Assembly: GCA_003989085.1 (NCBI GenBank)
Contig: RXIV01000003.1
Location: 124,001-188,000 of the forward strand
Direction of reading: 5' to 3'
DNA length: 64,000 nt
Origin: Candidatus Competibacteraceae bacterium
Lineage (GTDB): Bacteria > Pseudomonadota > Gammaproteobacteria > Competibacterales > Competibacteraceae
The first letter of the stretch is position 1. Every line of letters starts with the position of its first letter. Below are positions 31,598 through 38,995 of the stretch, one piece after another. The translations under genes were made by a program, and so were the position numbers. The notes below the pieces were generated by a model that ran no database searches, was not told where the DNA came from, and worked only from the letters and a program-made list of their open reading frames with translations.

Positions 31598-32544
31598 GCC
31601 AACCGGTCGGCAAAGCGCTGGGTGGCGGTGATCAGCGCATCGACAATGCCCGGCTCGCTGGCGGCGTGACCGGCGGGCGTCACGATACGTAATTCCGCTT
31701 CCGGCCAGGCTCGGTGCAGCGCCCAAGCATTATCCGGCGGGCACACCACGTCGTAGCGGCCATGCACGATCACGCCGGGAATGCTGCGCAGTCGGTGGGC
31801 GTCGCGCAGGAGCTGGTCGGGTTCCAGGAAACAGTGATTGATGAAATAGTGGCATTCGATCCGGGCCAGACTCAGCGCCCGGCGGGCCTCGCCAAACTGT
31901 TCAATCGTAGCTGGATTGCTGTCCAGCGTCACCGTGGAACCTTCCCAGATCGCCCAGGCCTTAGCCGCCCGCAACCGCTCCAGTTCATTGGCGCTGGTCA
32001 ACCGCCGGTAATAAGCCTGCACCAGATCAGCGCGCTCCGCCGCTGGAATGGGGGCAACGAAGTGTTCCCACAAGTCCGGGAATAACCGATTGGTCCCGGA
32101 CTGGTAGAACCAGTGAATGTCCTGATCGCGGCATAGAAAAATACCGCGCAGAATCAGGCCCAACACCCGATCCGGGTGGGTTTCGGCATAGGCCAGCGCC
32201 AGCGTCGATCCCCAGGAACCGCCAAACACCAGCCAGCGGTCGATCCCCAGGTGTTCACGCAGCCGCTCAATATCCGCGATCAGATGTCCGGTGCTGTTAT
32301 CGCGTAATTCAGCGTGAGGGGTGGACTGACCGCTGCCGCGCTGATCAAACAGCACAATGCGGTAACGCTGCGGATCGAAGAAGCGCCGGTGCAGTGGTTC
32401 GCAACCAGCGCCGGGACCGCCGTGCAGAAACAGCACGGGCAGACCGTTGGGAAGACCGCATTCTTCGATATGCAGAGTGTGCAGATCATCGACCGCCAGC
32501 GACTGCACCGCGTAGGGTTTGATGTCGGGAAACAGGGAACGCAT
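31594..32544 (-). CDS. pip: Proline iminopeptidase (alpha/beta hydrolase)
   Basis: This 316-residue enzyme cleaves N-terminal proline from peptides. The alpha/beta-hydrolase signatures are clear: [11 protein letters not shown] near residue 38 (oxyanion region), the nucleophile elbow [14 protein letters not shown] near 105, the acid in [10 protein letters not shown] near 265, and the catalytic His in [11 protein letters not shown] near 292. I chose the ATG at 32544 since GGAGC lies five bases before it; another ATG at 32568 is in frame. The gene overlaps dtd by ATGA and follows the HAD gene by about 33 bases. Confidence 0.95.
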   Translation of the reverse strand: MRSLFPDIKPYAVQSLAVDDLHTLHIEECGLPNGLPVLFLHGGPGAGCEPLHRRFFDPQRYRIVLFDQRGSGQSTPHAELRDNSTGHLIADIERLREHLGIDRWLVFGGSWGSTLALAYAETHPDRVLGLILRGIFLCRDQDIHWFYQSGTNRLFPDLWEHFVAPIPAAERADLVQAYYRRLTSANELERLRAAKAWAIWEGSTVTLDSNPATIEQFGEARRALSLARIECHYFINHCFLEPDQLLRDAHRLRSIPGVIVHGRYDVVCPPDNAWALHRAWPEAELRIVTPAGHAASEPGIVDALITATQRFADRLA

Positions 32545-32577
32545 AAAAGCTCCGAAGGGATGCATCAAGGGAAGGAT

Positions 32578-33330
32578 TCAGAGAATGTAATCCACCACAG
32601 CGTCAAGATCGTTCAGTACCCGGCCGCCGTAGGGCTCCACCTTCGCCTCATCGCCGTGGCGGTATTTGCCGGTTCGCACCAGGACGCCGCGCAAGCCGGC
32701 ATCCAATGCGCCACGTACATCCATTTCCGCGTCATCACCGACCATGACCACGTCCTGCGGCGGTAGATCGAGGCTATTGACCGCCGCCAGAAAAAATTGG
32801 GCGGACGGTTTGCCCAACACCACTGCTTCCATTTCCGCCGCATATTCCAGCGCCGCCATGAACGGCCCTGCGTCCAGATTCAGGCCACTGCGGTCGCGGA
32901 AGTAGCGGTTGGAACCCATCGCCAGCAACGGCAGGCCGTCCAGCAGCAGGCGGAAACACTGATTAAGGGCTTCGTAGTTAAAACCAGGGCCCGCATCGCC
33001 CAGCAACACCGCGCCCGGCGGCGCGCCCATCAAGTCGGCAAATTCGCTCTGAATCTCGGGGTGAACCAGCAGATGGGGGGTCAAGCGGCGGGCAATCAAA
33101 TACTGGCGAGCCGCAACGGCCGGGGTGAACAGATGCTGGATCGGTATTTCCAGACCCATATTAGCTACCCGATTGACTATCGCGCTGCGAGTCAGCCGGG
33201 TGCTGTTGGTGATAAAGCGCACCGGAATCCCTGCTGCTCGCAGGCTCAGCAACGCTTCACGGGCGCCGGGCAAGGGGTAGCCGCTGACGTATAACACGCC
33301 TTCCAGATCGAGGAGAACACCGTGAATCAT
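32578..33330 (-). CDS. HAD-superfamily hydrolase, IIA type (LHPP/NagD-like)
   Basis: The 250-residue protein shows HAD motifs: motif I as LLDLEGVLY at residue 7, motif II FITNSTRL near 40, the C2-type cap in between, and motif III/IV in VLGKPSAQFF and MVGDDAEMDVRGA. Motif I has Glu where phosphatases normally have the second Asp (DxE for DxD); variation at this site is also seen in LHPP-type members. The substrate cannot be read from sequence. It heads a leftward cluster with pip and dtd. Confidence 0.88.
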   Translation of the reverse strand: MIHGVLLDLEGVLYVSGYPLPGAREALLSLRAAGIPVRFITNSTRLTRSAIVNRVANMGLEIPIQHLFTPAVAARQYLIARRLTPHLLVHPEIQSEFADLMGAPPGAVLLGDAGPGFNYEALNQCFRLLLDGLPLLAMGSNRYFRDRSGLNLDAGPFMAALEYAAEMEAVVLGKPSAQFFLAAVNSLDLPPQDVVMVGDDAEMDVRGALDAGLRGVLVRTGKYRHGDEAKVEPYGGRVLNDLDAVVDYIL

Positions 33331-33515
33331 GTGGTTATCGGATCGTGCGATTATCGCGGAATCGGAGCTGCCGGCGGCGGCTGGCGGGGGTGGCGGGTTA
33401 TATCCGGTTCAGTGAGTATAGAAGGCCATTTGGCAAACAAGGCGGGGGATTGGGCTGGCTTACCTTGGCGTTCAGACCGGTTCGACCTTGAACCGTTCTT
33501 ACGTCCTGGTCCCGA

Positions 33516-33659
33516 TCATTGAGGGGCAATCTCGATGCGCCTGAAGGCGGTTAGCATCTCGGGCAATTCCTTGTTTAGCGCCGCATGCAGCTTGTCGATC
33601 TTACTGGCGTCCGGCTTGCGCTCGTTGGGGTTGCCGGATTGCCCAGATTGCCATTTCAC
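33516..33659 (-). pseudogene. 47-codon remnant resembling the N-terminus of phage-type DUF5681 proteins
   Basis: A reverse-strand frame from a GTG at 33659 to a TGA at 33516 reads KWQSGQSGNPNERKPDASK and then a short helix (KLHAALNKELPEMLTAFRR). The W-Q-x-G-Q-S-G-N-P block followed by R-K-P is the hallmark of DUF5681 N-terminal segments found in prophage and plasmid genes. Those proteins usually continue well beyond this point, so this is probably a truncated leftover. An in-frame TAA lies just upstream of an AGGA site, so the short frame could still be translated. Together with flanking non-coding DNA (33331-33515 and 33660-33735) it fills the gap between the HAD gene and hsdR. Confidence 0.5.
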
Positions 33660-33735
33660 TCTGCATTTTTCCTGCTTTTACAGGATCATCAATTGAATTC
33701 TAGTGGTGCAAGAGGTGTCCCCATCGGTTCACCAG

Positions 33736-36700
33736 TCAATGATCCATCCTTGCTGAAGCGAACAATCCGCTCGCGCTTTGCCGCCAGATAAAGCCGTAGA
33801 CCTTTTTTGCTGTTTCGGTTTTTTCGACGTCCGAGAATGTGGGGCTGGGCAGCAAGGGGTAAAGGTGATCCAGGATGAACACTTCGACCTCAGCTTGGGT
33901 TTGCGCCTTCTGGGTCCATTGATCGAGCGGAGCGAGCAGATTTTGTAGCGCTTTAAGCAAATCGCGGCTGGCTTTCTTGAGGTGTTCGTGGTCGGCTTTG
34001 CCGATCGGGTCTTTCTTGAGTAAATCGAACAGCGCCAATTCTTCCTCACTCAAGCCTTCCTCTGCGGCCCGACGCTGCTCGGCGTCCAGCGTCTTAGCGA
34101 GATCAACCAGCTTGGCGAAGGTTTCTTCGATGATGATGCGATCCTTTTCCCGGTTGTAGTCGGCGATGATCTCTTGGTAGTGCTTGTGGTAATCCATACG
34201 CTGTGGGTTGTGGGCCAGCATCACGGCGAGTTTCTGTTCAACGAGGTCGCGAATATTTTGCAGAGCGGTGGCCTTTCGCTTCACCTTTTTGGCGAATTCG
34301 TCCCGCAGCTTTTCCAAGTCGATCTGGCTCAGGTCGTAGAATTTGGGTTCCTCAAAGACCTGATTGGGCGTTTGAGCGTGGATCGCCTCGTTGACGATGC
34401 GATGCAATGCCTTGAGCAGTTCCGTCACGTTGGCCGTATCGCGCCGTTCGGTGAGCTTCTTGTAGATGGCTTCTAGGTTGTCGTGCCGTTCGGCGTAGGC
34501 GAACGCGGAGGGTTCCATCAACAGCGCCTTGAAACGGTTGAACGCCTGCCGCGCCAGAATCTCGAAACGGCGTTTGGACTCATCGGAGGTATAAACCGCG
34601 TCTACTGCATCGGCCAAGGCAGCGATTCGCGTAAAACCTTTCGCGCCGACCAATCGGGCCGGGTTGAACCCCAAGTCCCGCAAATGGGCTTCGGCAGCCG
34701 TGGTGGCGTCCAGCAGCGCTTTGACGCGCTCCTCCACCGGCGCAACGATTTCACCGGACGGGTCGCCCTGATCGCCCAGCGCATATTGCGCCATCGCTTC
34801 ACGCAGGCTTTTGAGCATCCCGTTGTAGTCCACGATCAGGCTAAAATCCTTGCCGGGATAGCGCCGATTAGTGCGGGCGATCGCCTGCATCAAGGTGTGC
34901 GCCTTCATCGGTTTATCGAGGTAGAGGGCCGAGAGGCATTCCACGTCGAAACCGGTCAGCCACATGGCGCAGACAATGGCGATGCGGAAAGGATGCGCCG
35001 GATTTTTAAAGGCGGATTCCACATCTACCCGCTGACTGTCCGCCGTCTCGAAACCCTGCTTCATCGTCGTCCGGTGGGGGATGATGTCGAAGCCCCACTT
35101 TTTGAAATCGGCGACTTCGTTTTGCGCCTCGCTGATGATGATTTCGATGAGGGTTTGGTCCAGCCATTGCGCCTTGGTCAACAGGCGGTCGCGCTGGGCC
35201 TGGAGCAGTTGCCGGGCGTCAGCATCTTGCTCTATAGCGATGGCCGCTTCCTTGGTGGCGATCTCGTCGCGCACGGCGTGTTGCTGCTTCCGCCATTGCG
35301 GTTGGATGAGCTGCCACATCCGGACGCAGGTGATCTTGTCGATGCACACCAGCATGGATTTACCGGATTCCCAGCGGGTGGTGACGTGCGTCACGAAATC
35401 AGCGGCGATCTTTGCCAAGCGGTCGTCGGCGGTGATGACTTCGTAATCCTTGCCCAGCAACTTTTCCAGCAAGGCTGCTTGGTCGGGGTTCAGGTCGGCT
35501 TTTTCGATGGCATTGGCGATGCGGTCGTTGAGGTCGAGCCGGGCCAGTTTCAGTTTCTCGCCCCGGTTTTCGTAGACCAGTTTTACCGTCGCGCCGTCTT
35601 CCTCTGAACGCTTGAAGTCATAGCAAGAGACATAATGGCCGAAGATGCGCCGGGTCAGGTGATCGTGTTTGAGCAATGGAGTGCCGGTGAAGCCGATGAA
35701 GGCGGCGTTGGGCAGCGCTAAGCGCATGTTGCGGGCTAATTTGCCGGCTTGGGTGCGGTGGGCTTCGTCGGAAATGACGATGAGGTCGTCGCGGCGGCTG
35801 TAGGGCTGATCCGGGTTCACATCCTGATTAAACTTGTGAATCAGGCTGAACAGATAGCGGTGGTTTTGTTGGAGCAGTTGTTTCAGCGCCGCGCCGGAAC
35901 CCGCCCGTGGCGTGTTGTCGTCCGCCACCCCGCAACCGACGAAGGTGCGATAAATCTGGCTGTCCAAGTCGTCGCGGTCAGTCATCAGCAGGAAAGTGAA
36001 GTTACCGTGAATCTGCCGCCGAACCTTTTCAGTAAAGAAGGCCATCGAGTAGGACTTGCCGCTGCCTTGGGTGTGCCAGAACACGCCCAGCTTGCCCAGC
36101 TCCGGGTGTGCCGGCTCCGGTAGCCGCACGGTGCGGGGTTCATCGGGCGCGGCCAGCGCCAGTAGTTCGCCGTCTGTGGCCTGTTCCCGAGGCAGTTCAA
36201 TGACGCGATAGCTCAGCCGTTTTTCCGGCGGGTATTCCAATTTCAGTGCTTCTTGGCCGATTACTGCCGCTACGGCATGGTTTACGCCAAGTACCTGGTG
36301 ATTACGCGCCACCACCTTACGAGTTGCGCCCGGTTTACTGGCGTCGAACAGAATGAAGTTCTCAACGATGTCCAGCAGCCGCGTCTTGTCCAACATCCCA
36401 TTGAGCAACACTTCAGCGTCCACGTTGCCCGTGTCGCGTTCGTCCAGGCGCTTCCATTCCGCGAAGTGTTCCCACTGACTGGTGATAGAGCCGTAGCGGG
36501 CGCGATGACCGTTGCTGACGATGAGAAAAACGTTGTGGTGGAAGGCGTGGGCGATGACATGTTCGTCCAGATAATCTTTGAGGTTGCCCTCGAAGCCGGC
36601 GCGGATGTTTTTATAGATCGCTTTGAGTTCGATGAATACCAGCGGCAGGCCGTTGACGAAGCAGACTAAATCGGCGCGGCGGTTGTAGCCAGGGGCGCGC

Positions 36701-37134
36701 AGGCCGGTCAGCTTGAGTTCCCGCACTGCTAGAAAGCGGTTGTTGGCGGGATTGTGAAAGTCGATGACTTGAGCGGGGGCATGGCGCAATTCGCCTTTGG
36801 CGTCGCGGTAGCTGACGGGTACGCCGTCGCGAATCCATCGGTAGAATATCTGGTTGTGCTGGAGCAGGGAACGGGAGAAGTCGTAAGCAGTGAGCTTGCT
36901 TACCGCTTCGTCAATCGCTTTGGGCGGTAATAGGCGATTGAGTTTGACCAGTGCGGCGCGTAAATCACGCTTCAACACCGTATCGCGAGTATCGGCGCGG
37001 CCTAGTGTGCCGCCCGGCCCGAAGGTTTCTTGATTCCAGGCATAAACGCTGTCCCAACCCAAGACTTTTTCCAGATGTTCGGCGAAGGTAGCCTGTACCA
37101 GCCGGTCTTCGCTATTGATGTCGGTGTAGGCCAT
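33736..37134 (-). CDS. hsdR: Type I restriction enzyme subunit R (HsdR)
   Basis: The full-length 1132-residue motor and nuclease subunit appears intact. The N-terminal PD-(D/E)XK nuclease is seen in RADLVCFVNGLPLVFIELK (about 178-197). A superfamily 2 translocase follows: Walker A HTQGSGKSYSM near 365, DEAH-box ISDEAHRTQ near 465, motif III GFTGTPL, and the later AIARTNRRYPGKDF helicase motif. A helical C-terminal domain for assembly with HsdM/S completes it. It restricts unmethylated DNA recognised by HsdS. It is separated from hsdS by a decayed toxin-like fragment. Its intact state contrasts with the damaged hsdM, which may leave the system without a working methylase. Confidence 0.95.
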   Translation of the reverse strand: MAYTDINSEDRLVQATFAEHLEKVLGWDSVYAWNQETFGPGGTLGRADTRDTVLKRDLRAALVKLNRLLPPKAIDEAVSKLTAYDFSRSLLQHNQIFYRWIRDGVPVSYRDAKGELRHAPAQVIDFHNPANNRFLAVRELKLTGLRAPGYNRRADLVCFVNGLPLVFIELKAIYKNIRAGFEGNLKDYLDEHVIAHAFHHNVFLIVSNGHRARYGSITSQWEHFAEWKRLDERDTGNVDAEVLLNGMLDKTRLLDIVENFILFDASKPGATRKVVARNHQVLGVNHAVAAVIGQEALKLEYPPEKRLSYRVIELPREQATDGELLALAAPDEPRTVRLPEPAHPELGKLGVFWHTQGSGKSYSMAFFTEKVRRQIHGNFTFLLMTDRDDLDSQIYRTFVGCGVADDNTPRAGSGAALKQLLQQNHRYLFSLIHKFNQDVNPDQPYSRRDDLIVISDEAHRTQAGKLARNMRLALPNAAFIGFTGTPLLKHDHLTRRIFGHYVSCYDFKRSEEDGATVKLVYENRGEKLKLARLDLNDRIANAIEKADLNPDQAALLEKLLGKDYEVITADDRLAKIAADFVTHVTTRWESGKSMLVCIDKITCVRMWQLIQPQWRKQQHAVRDEIATKEAAIAIEQDADARQLLQAQRDRLLTKAQWLDQTLIEIIISEAQNEVADFKKWGFDIIPHRTTMKQGFETADSQRVDVESAFKNPAHPFRIAIVCAMWLTGFDVECLSALYLDKPMKAHTLMQAIARTNRRYPGKDFSLIVDYNGMLKSLREAMAQYALGDQGDPSGEIVAPVEERVKALLDATTAAEAHLRDLGFNPARLVGAKGFTRIAALADAVDAVYTSDESKRRFEILARQAFNRFKALLMEPSAFAYAERHDNLEAIYKKLTERRDTANVTELLKALHRIVNEAIHAQTPNQVFEEPKFYDLSQIDLEKLRDEFAKKVKRKATALQNIRDLVEQKLAVMLAHNPQRMDYHKHYQEIIADYNREKDRIIIEETFAKLVDLAKTLDAEQRRAAEEGLSEEELALFDLLKKDPIGKADHEHLKKASRDLLKALQNLLAPLDQWTQKAQTQAEVEVFILDHLYPLLPSPTFSDVEKTETAKKVYGFIWRQSASGLFASARMDH

Positions 37135-37183
37135 GCGATGCCCTGCTATCCAATAAAGTGATCGGTTATTGCAGCTTTTCCGT

Positions 37184-37411
37184 CTATTGTTCTTTATTCA
37201 CTGGACGGGCATCTGTCACCGCTTCTTCAATCAAAACACCATTACGCACTACGACTAAAGGCGTATGGCCTGCGATAAAGCGTCAGTGGATTATTGTCGG
37301 CGGCACTGAATGCCCGCCTTGACGAACCCGTATCGCTACTCGGGCTATGGCTTCTTCCGGGCTGGCTTCAAAGGGTAGAAATTCGTGAGCAAAAGTTGTT
37401 TTTCCCGCTCC
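37184..37411 (-). pseudogene. Decayed zeta-toxin-like P-loop kinase fragment between hsdS and hsdR
   Basis: Directly after the hsdS stop the reverse strand reads GAGKTTFAHEFLP, a Walker A motif. It jumps at once to EASPEEAIARVAIRVRQGGH, which in zeta-toxin-like ABC-type ATPases lies about 100 residues further on. A TGA then replaces what is normally an Arg of an R-R-R-F-x-x-G motif (37283-37285, a likely CGA to TGA change). The same frame continues RFIAGHTPLVVVRNGVL to a TAG at 37184. The start codon and the central substrate-binding part are missing. This is a deletion relic, not a functional toxin; the family call rests on the two motif blocks. Confidence 0.68.
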
Positions 37412-37412
37412 A

Positions 37413-38540
37413 TCATACCGCAATCTCACCGCTCATCAGGCGTGGCAGGAGCAAATCGCGGGCAGCGCGGAGTTTTTGGTTTTGGAGTGTCAGATTCTCT
37501 ACCTGCTGAAAAACCAGTTGTATATTTTCATCGAACAGGCGGGCAATGCTGGCAGATGGAACTAATAGTGGGATGCGCTTGAAAGTATCCACAATAATAG
37601 CGTCAAATACGGCCCCGACCGCTTGTTGGCGCAATACATCGACAGCAGCTTGCATTGCACAAAATACGAACGGTTGCGTTAAGTGACTCTTAGCGACAAG
37701 CGCGTAGCATGACTGGCTCATTGCCATTGGACGTTGAGCTATATTGAGCTTGCCAACGGTGCCGCGAGCCGAAATGAAAACAGTCTCTCTCGGATAAAGC
37801 TTGCTATTACAGTTATTCAGTCCGCGTTCGGTGATGCTTCGCTCAGTATCCGTTACCCAGACTCCATCGACTGCATCTTTCGGGGTGTAGAAGGGAATCT
37901 CACCGTCCCAATGATCAGTGACTGTTGTTTTCGGCGTGCCGCCACTGAGTATCTGTATCGCATCGAGCGCGGTTCTTCGTTCCCACCCCTCCGGCACGCC
38001 ATCAATAATCCGCGTATGTTCATGGCCGGGAAAGCGCAGCCGCACGAACCATTCTCGATAGAGCAGCCGCGCCGATTCTTCCAATAACGCCATTCGGCGG
38101 CGGTTGTTTTCGATGAGGTTGTCGTAAGTGGAGAGGATGGAGGCAATGCGGAGTTGCGTTGTGATATTGGGCGCTCGAACTAGCAGTTCGTGAAGGACAT
38201 TTCGATCAACACCCGGAACAGCCGCTTTGTTGCTCTGGTAATCCTTGAGTGCATGTTTCAGAAAATAAGCGGAAAATTTCGGGTCATTTCCTTTGAAGTC
38301 AATCACATATAAAGCTGTATTCAGCGGCCGATAGTCCCGATCCAAGAAAAATACTTCGCCCAGCGTCCCGTATCGTCCGGTAACAACTCCAGGCGCTGTT
38401 GCTTTTGCGTCTTTGTGATAACCGGTGATACCGGATGAAGAGACAACGGGCACTTCTCCATCTTGTCGAGAGTGTTCGGGCAAATCATGGCCGCGTTTGA
38501 GCGTAAGCACATCGCCAAGTCTGCACGACCGCCAACTCAT
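37413..38540 (-). CDS. hsdS: Type I restriction specificity subunit HsdS
   Basis: The 375-residue protein has the two-half HsdS architecture. TRD1 spans about 5-120 (RLGDVLTLKRGHDLP start, PVVSSSGITGYH). A central conserved helix follows (IASILSTYDNLIENNRRRM), then TRD2 about 185-320 (ILSGGTPKT, then SARGTVGKLNIAQ), and a C-terminal helix ending LLLPRLMSGEIAV. Each TRD reads half of a bipartite DNA target. The start codon lies in one copy of a 13-bp direct repeat flanking the DUF559 insertion. Before the insertion it would have overlapped the hsdM stop as ATGA. The upstream GGGAG is only one base from the ATG, so translation probably depends on coupling. Confidence 0.93.
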   Translation of the reverse strand: MSWRSCRLGDVLTLKRGHDLPEHSRQDGEVPVVSSSGITGYHKDAKATAPGVVTGRYGTLGEVFFLDRDYRPLNTALYVIDFKGNDPKFSAYFLKHALKDYQSNKAAVPGVDRNVLHELLVRAPNITTQLRIASILSTYDNLIENNRRRMALLEESARLLYREWFVRLRFPGHEHTRIIDGVPEGWERRTALDAIQILSGGTPKTTVTDHWDGEIPFYTPKDAVDGVWVTDTERSITERGLNNCNSKLYPRETVFISARGTVGKLNIAQRPMAMSQSCYALVAKSHLTQPFVFCAMQAAVDVLRQQAVGAVFDAIIVDTFKRIPLLVPSASIARLFDENIQLVFQQVENLTLQNQKLRAARDLLLPRLMSGEIAV

Positions 38541-38940
38541 ACTCCCAACCCCTTACCACCACTCCCTCCCCCTTGCGGGGGAGGGCTGGGGTGGGGGACA
38601 TTTCCTGCAACCCCTCCAAAATCCGCATCAACACGCCCTCTGTATGACTCAATACCTCATTATTCCAAAACCGCAGCACCCGAAACCCCTGTTCCACAAG
38701 CCACTCGTCCCGTCGGGCATCATAAACCTGTTGTTCCTGATGTTGACTGCCGTCAATTTCAACGATTAAGCGGCGCTCCAGACAAATAAAATCAACGATG
38801 TAGAAACCGATGGGCATTTGGCGACGGAAACGGCAGCCGGCGAGTTGCCGTTGGCGCAGATGCTTCCAGAGATGCCGTTCAGCATTAGTCATGTTGGAGC
38901 GAAGTTCTCTTGCGCGCTCGGTTAGATGTGATTGGATCAT
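38485..38940 (-). CDS. DUF559 (Vsr-like) endonuclease domain protein, carried on an inserted cassette
   Basis: About 151 residues. The DUF559 core is clear: TNAERHLWKHLRQRQLAG, then CRFRRQMPIGFYIVDFICL and RLIVEIDGSQH. This gives the Asp...Glu-x-Asp arrangement of the PD-(D/E)XK/Vsr fold, ending WLVEQGFRVLRFWNNEVL. The C-terminal 37 residues (from SPTPALPRKGEG) are read through the GC-rich terminal repeat and into hsdS, so they are probably not part of the functional domain. I chose the ATG at 38940 because the longer frame to 39015 reads through the other terminal repeat. The target is unknown; cleavage activity would fit a role in mobility or in restriction. Confidence 0.85.
   Translation of the reverse strand: MIQSHLTERARELRSNMTNAERHLWKHLRQRQLAGCRFRRQMPIGFYIVDFICLERRLIVEIDGSQHQEQQVYDARRDEWLVEQGFRVLRFWNNEVLSHTEGVLMRILEGLQEMSPTPALPRKGEGVVVRGWEYELAVVQTWRCAYAQTRP
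38562..38597 (+). repeat. Left GC-rich inverted repeat of the DUF559 cassette
   Basis: CTCCCTCCCCC-TTGCGGGGGAGGG then CTGGGGTGGGGG. The arm itself forms a hairpin (CTCCCCC with GGGGGAG). It matches the reverse complement of 38954-38990 with one or two differences. Confidence 0.88.
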
Positions 38941-38953
38941 TGCTGCTATTACC

Positions 38954-38990
38954 CCCCCACCCCAGCCCTCCCCCGCACGGGGGGAGGGAG
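38954..38990 (-). repeat. Right GC-rich inverted repeat of the DUF559 cassette
   Basis: Reverse complement of the left repeat, reading CTCCCTCCCCCCG then TGCGGGGGAGGG and CTGGGGTGGGGG on the minus strand. It lies five bases inside the second 13-bp direct repeat. Confidence 0.88.
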
Positions 38991-38995
38991 CAATT

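Noticed and set aside
34483-35607. 374-codon plus-strand frame inside hsdR
   Set aside because: Antisense of the intact HsdR helicase domain; long only because of GC-rich codon bias.
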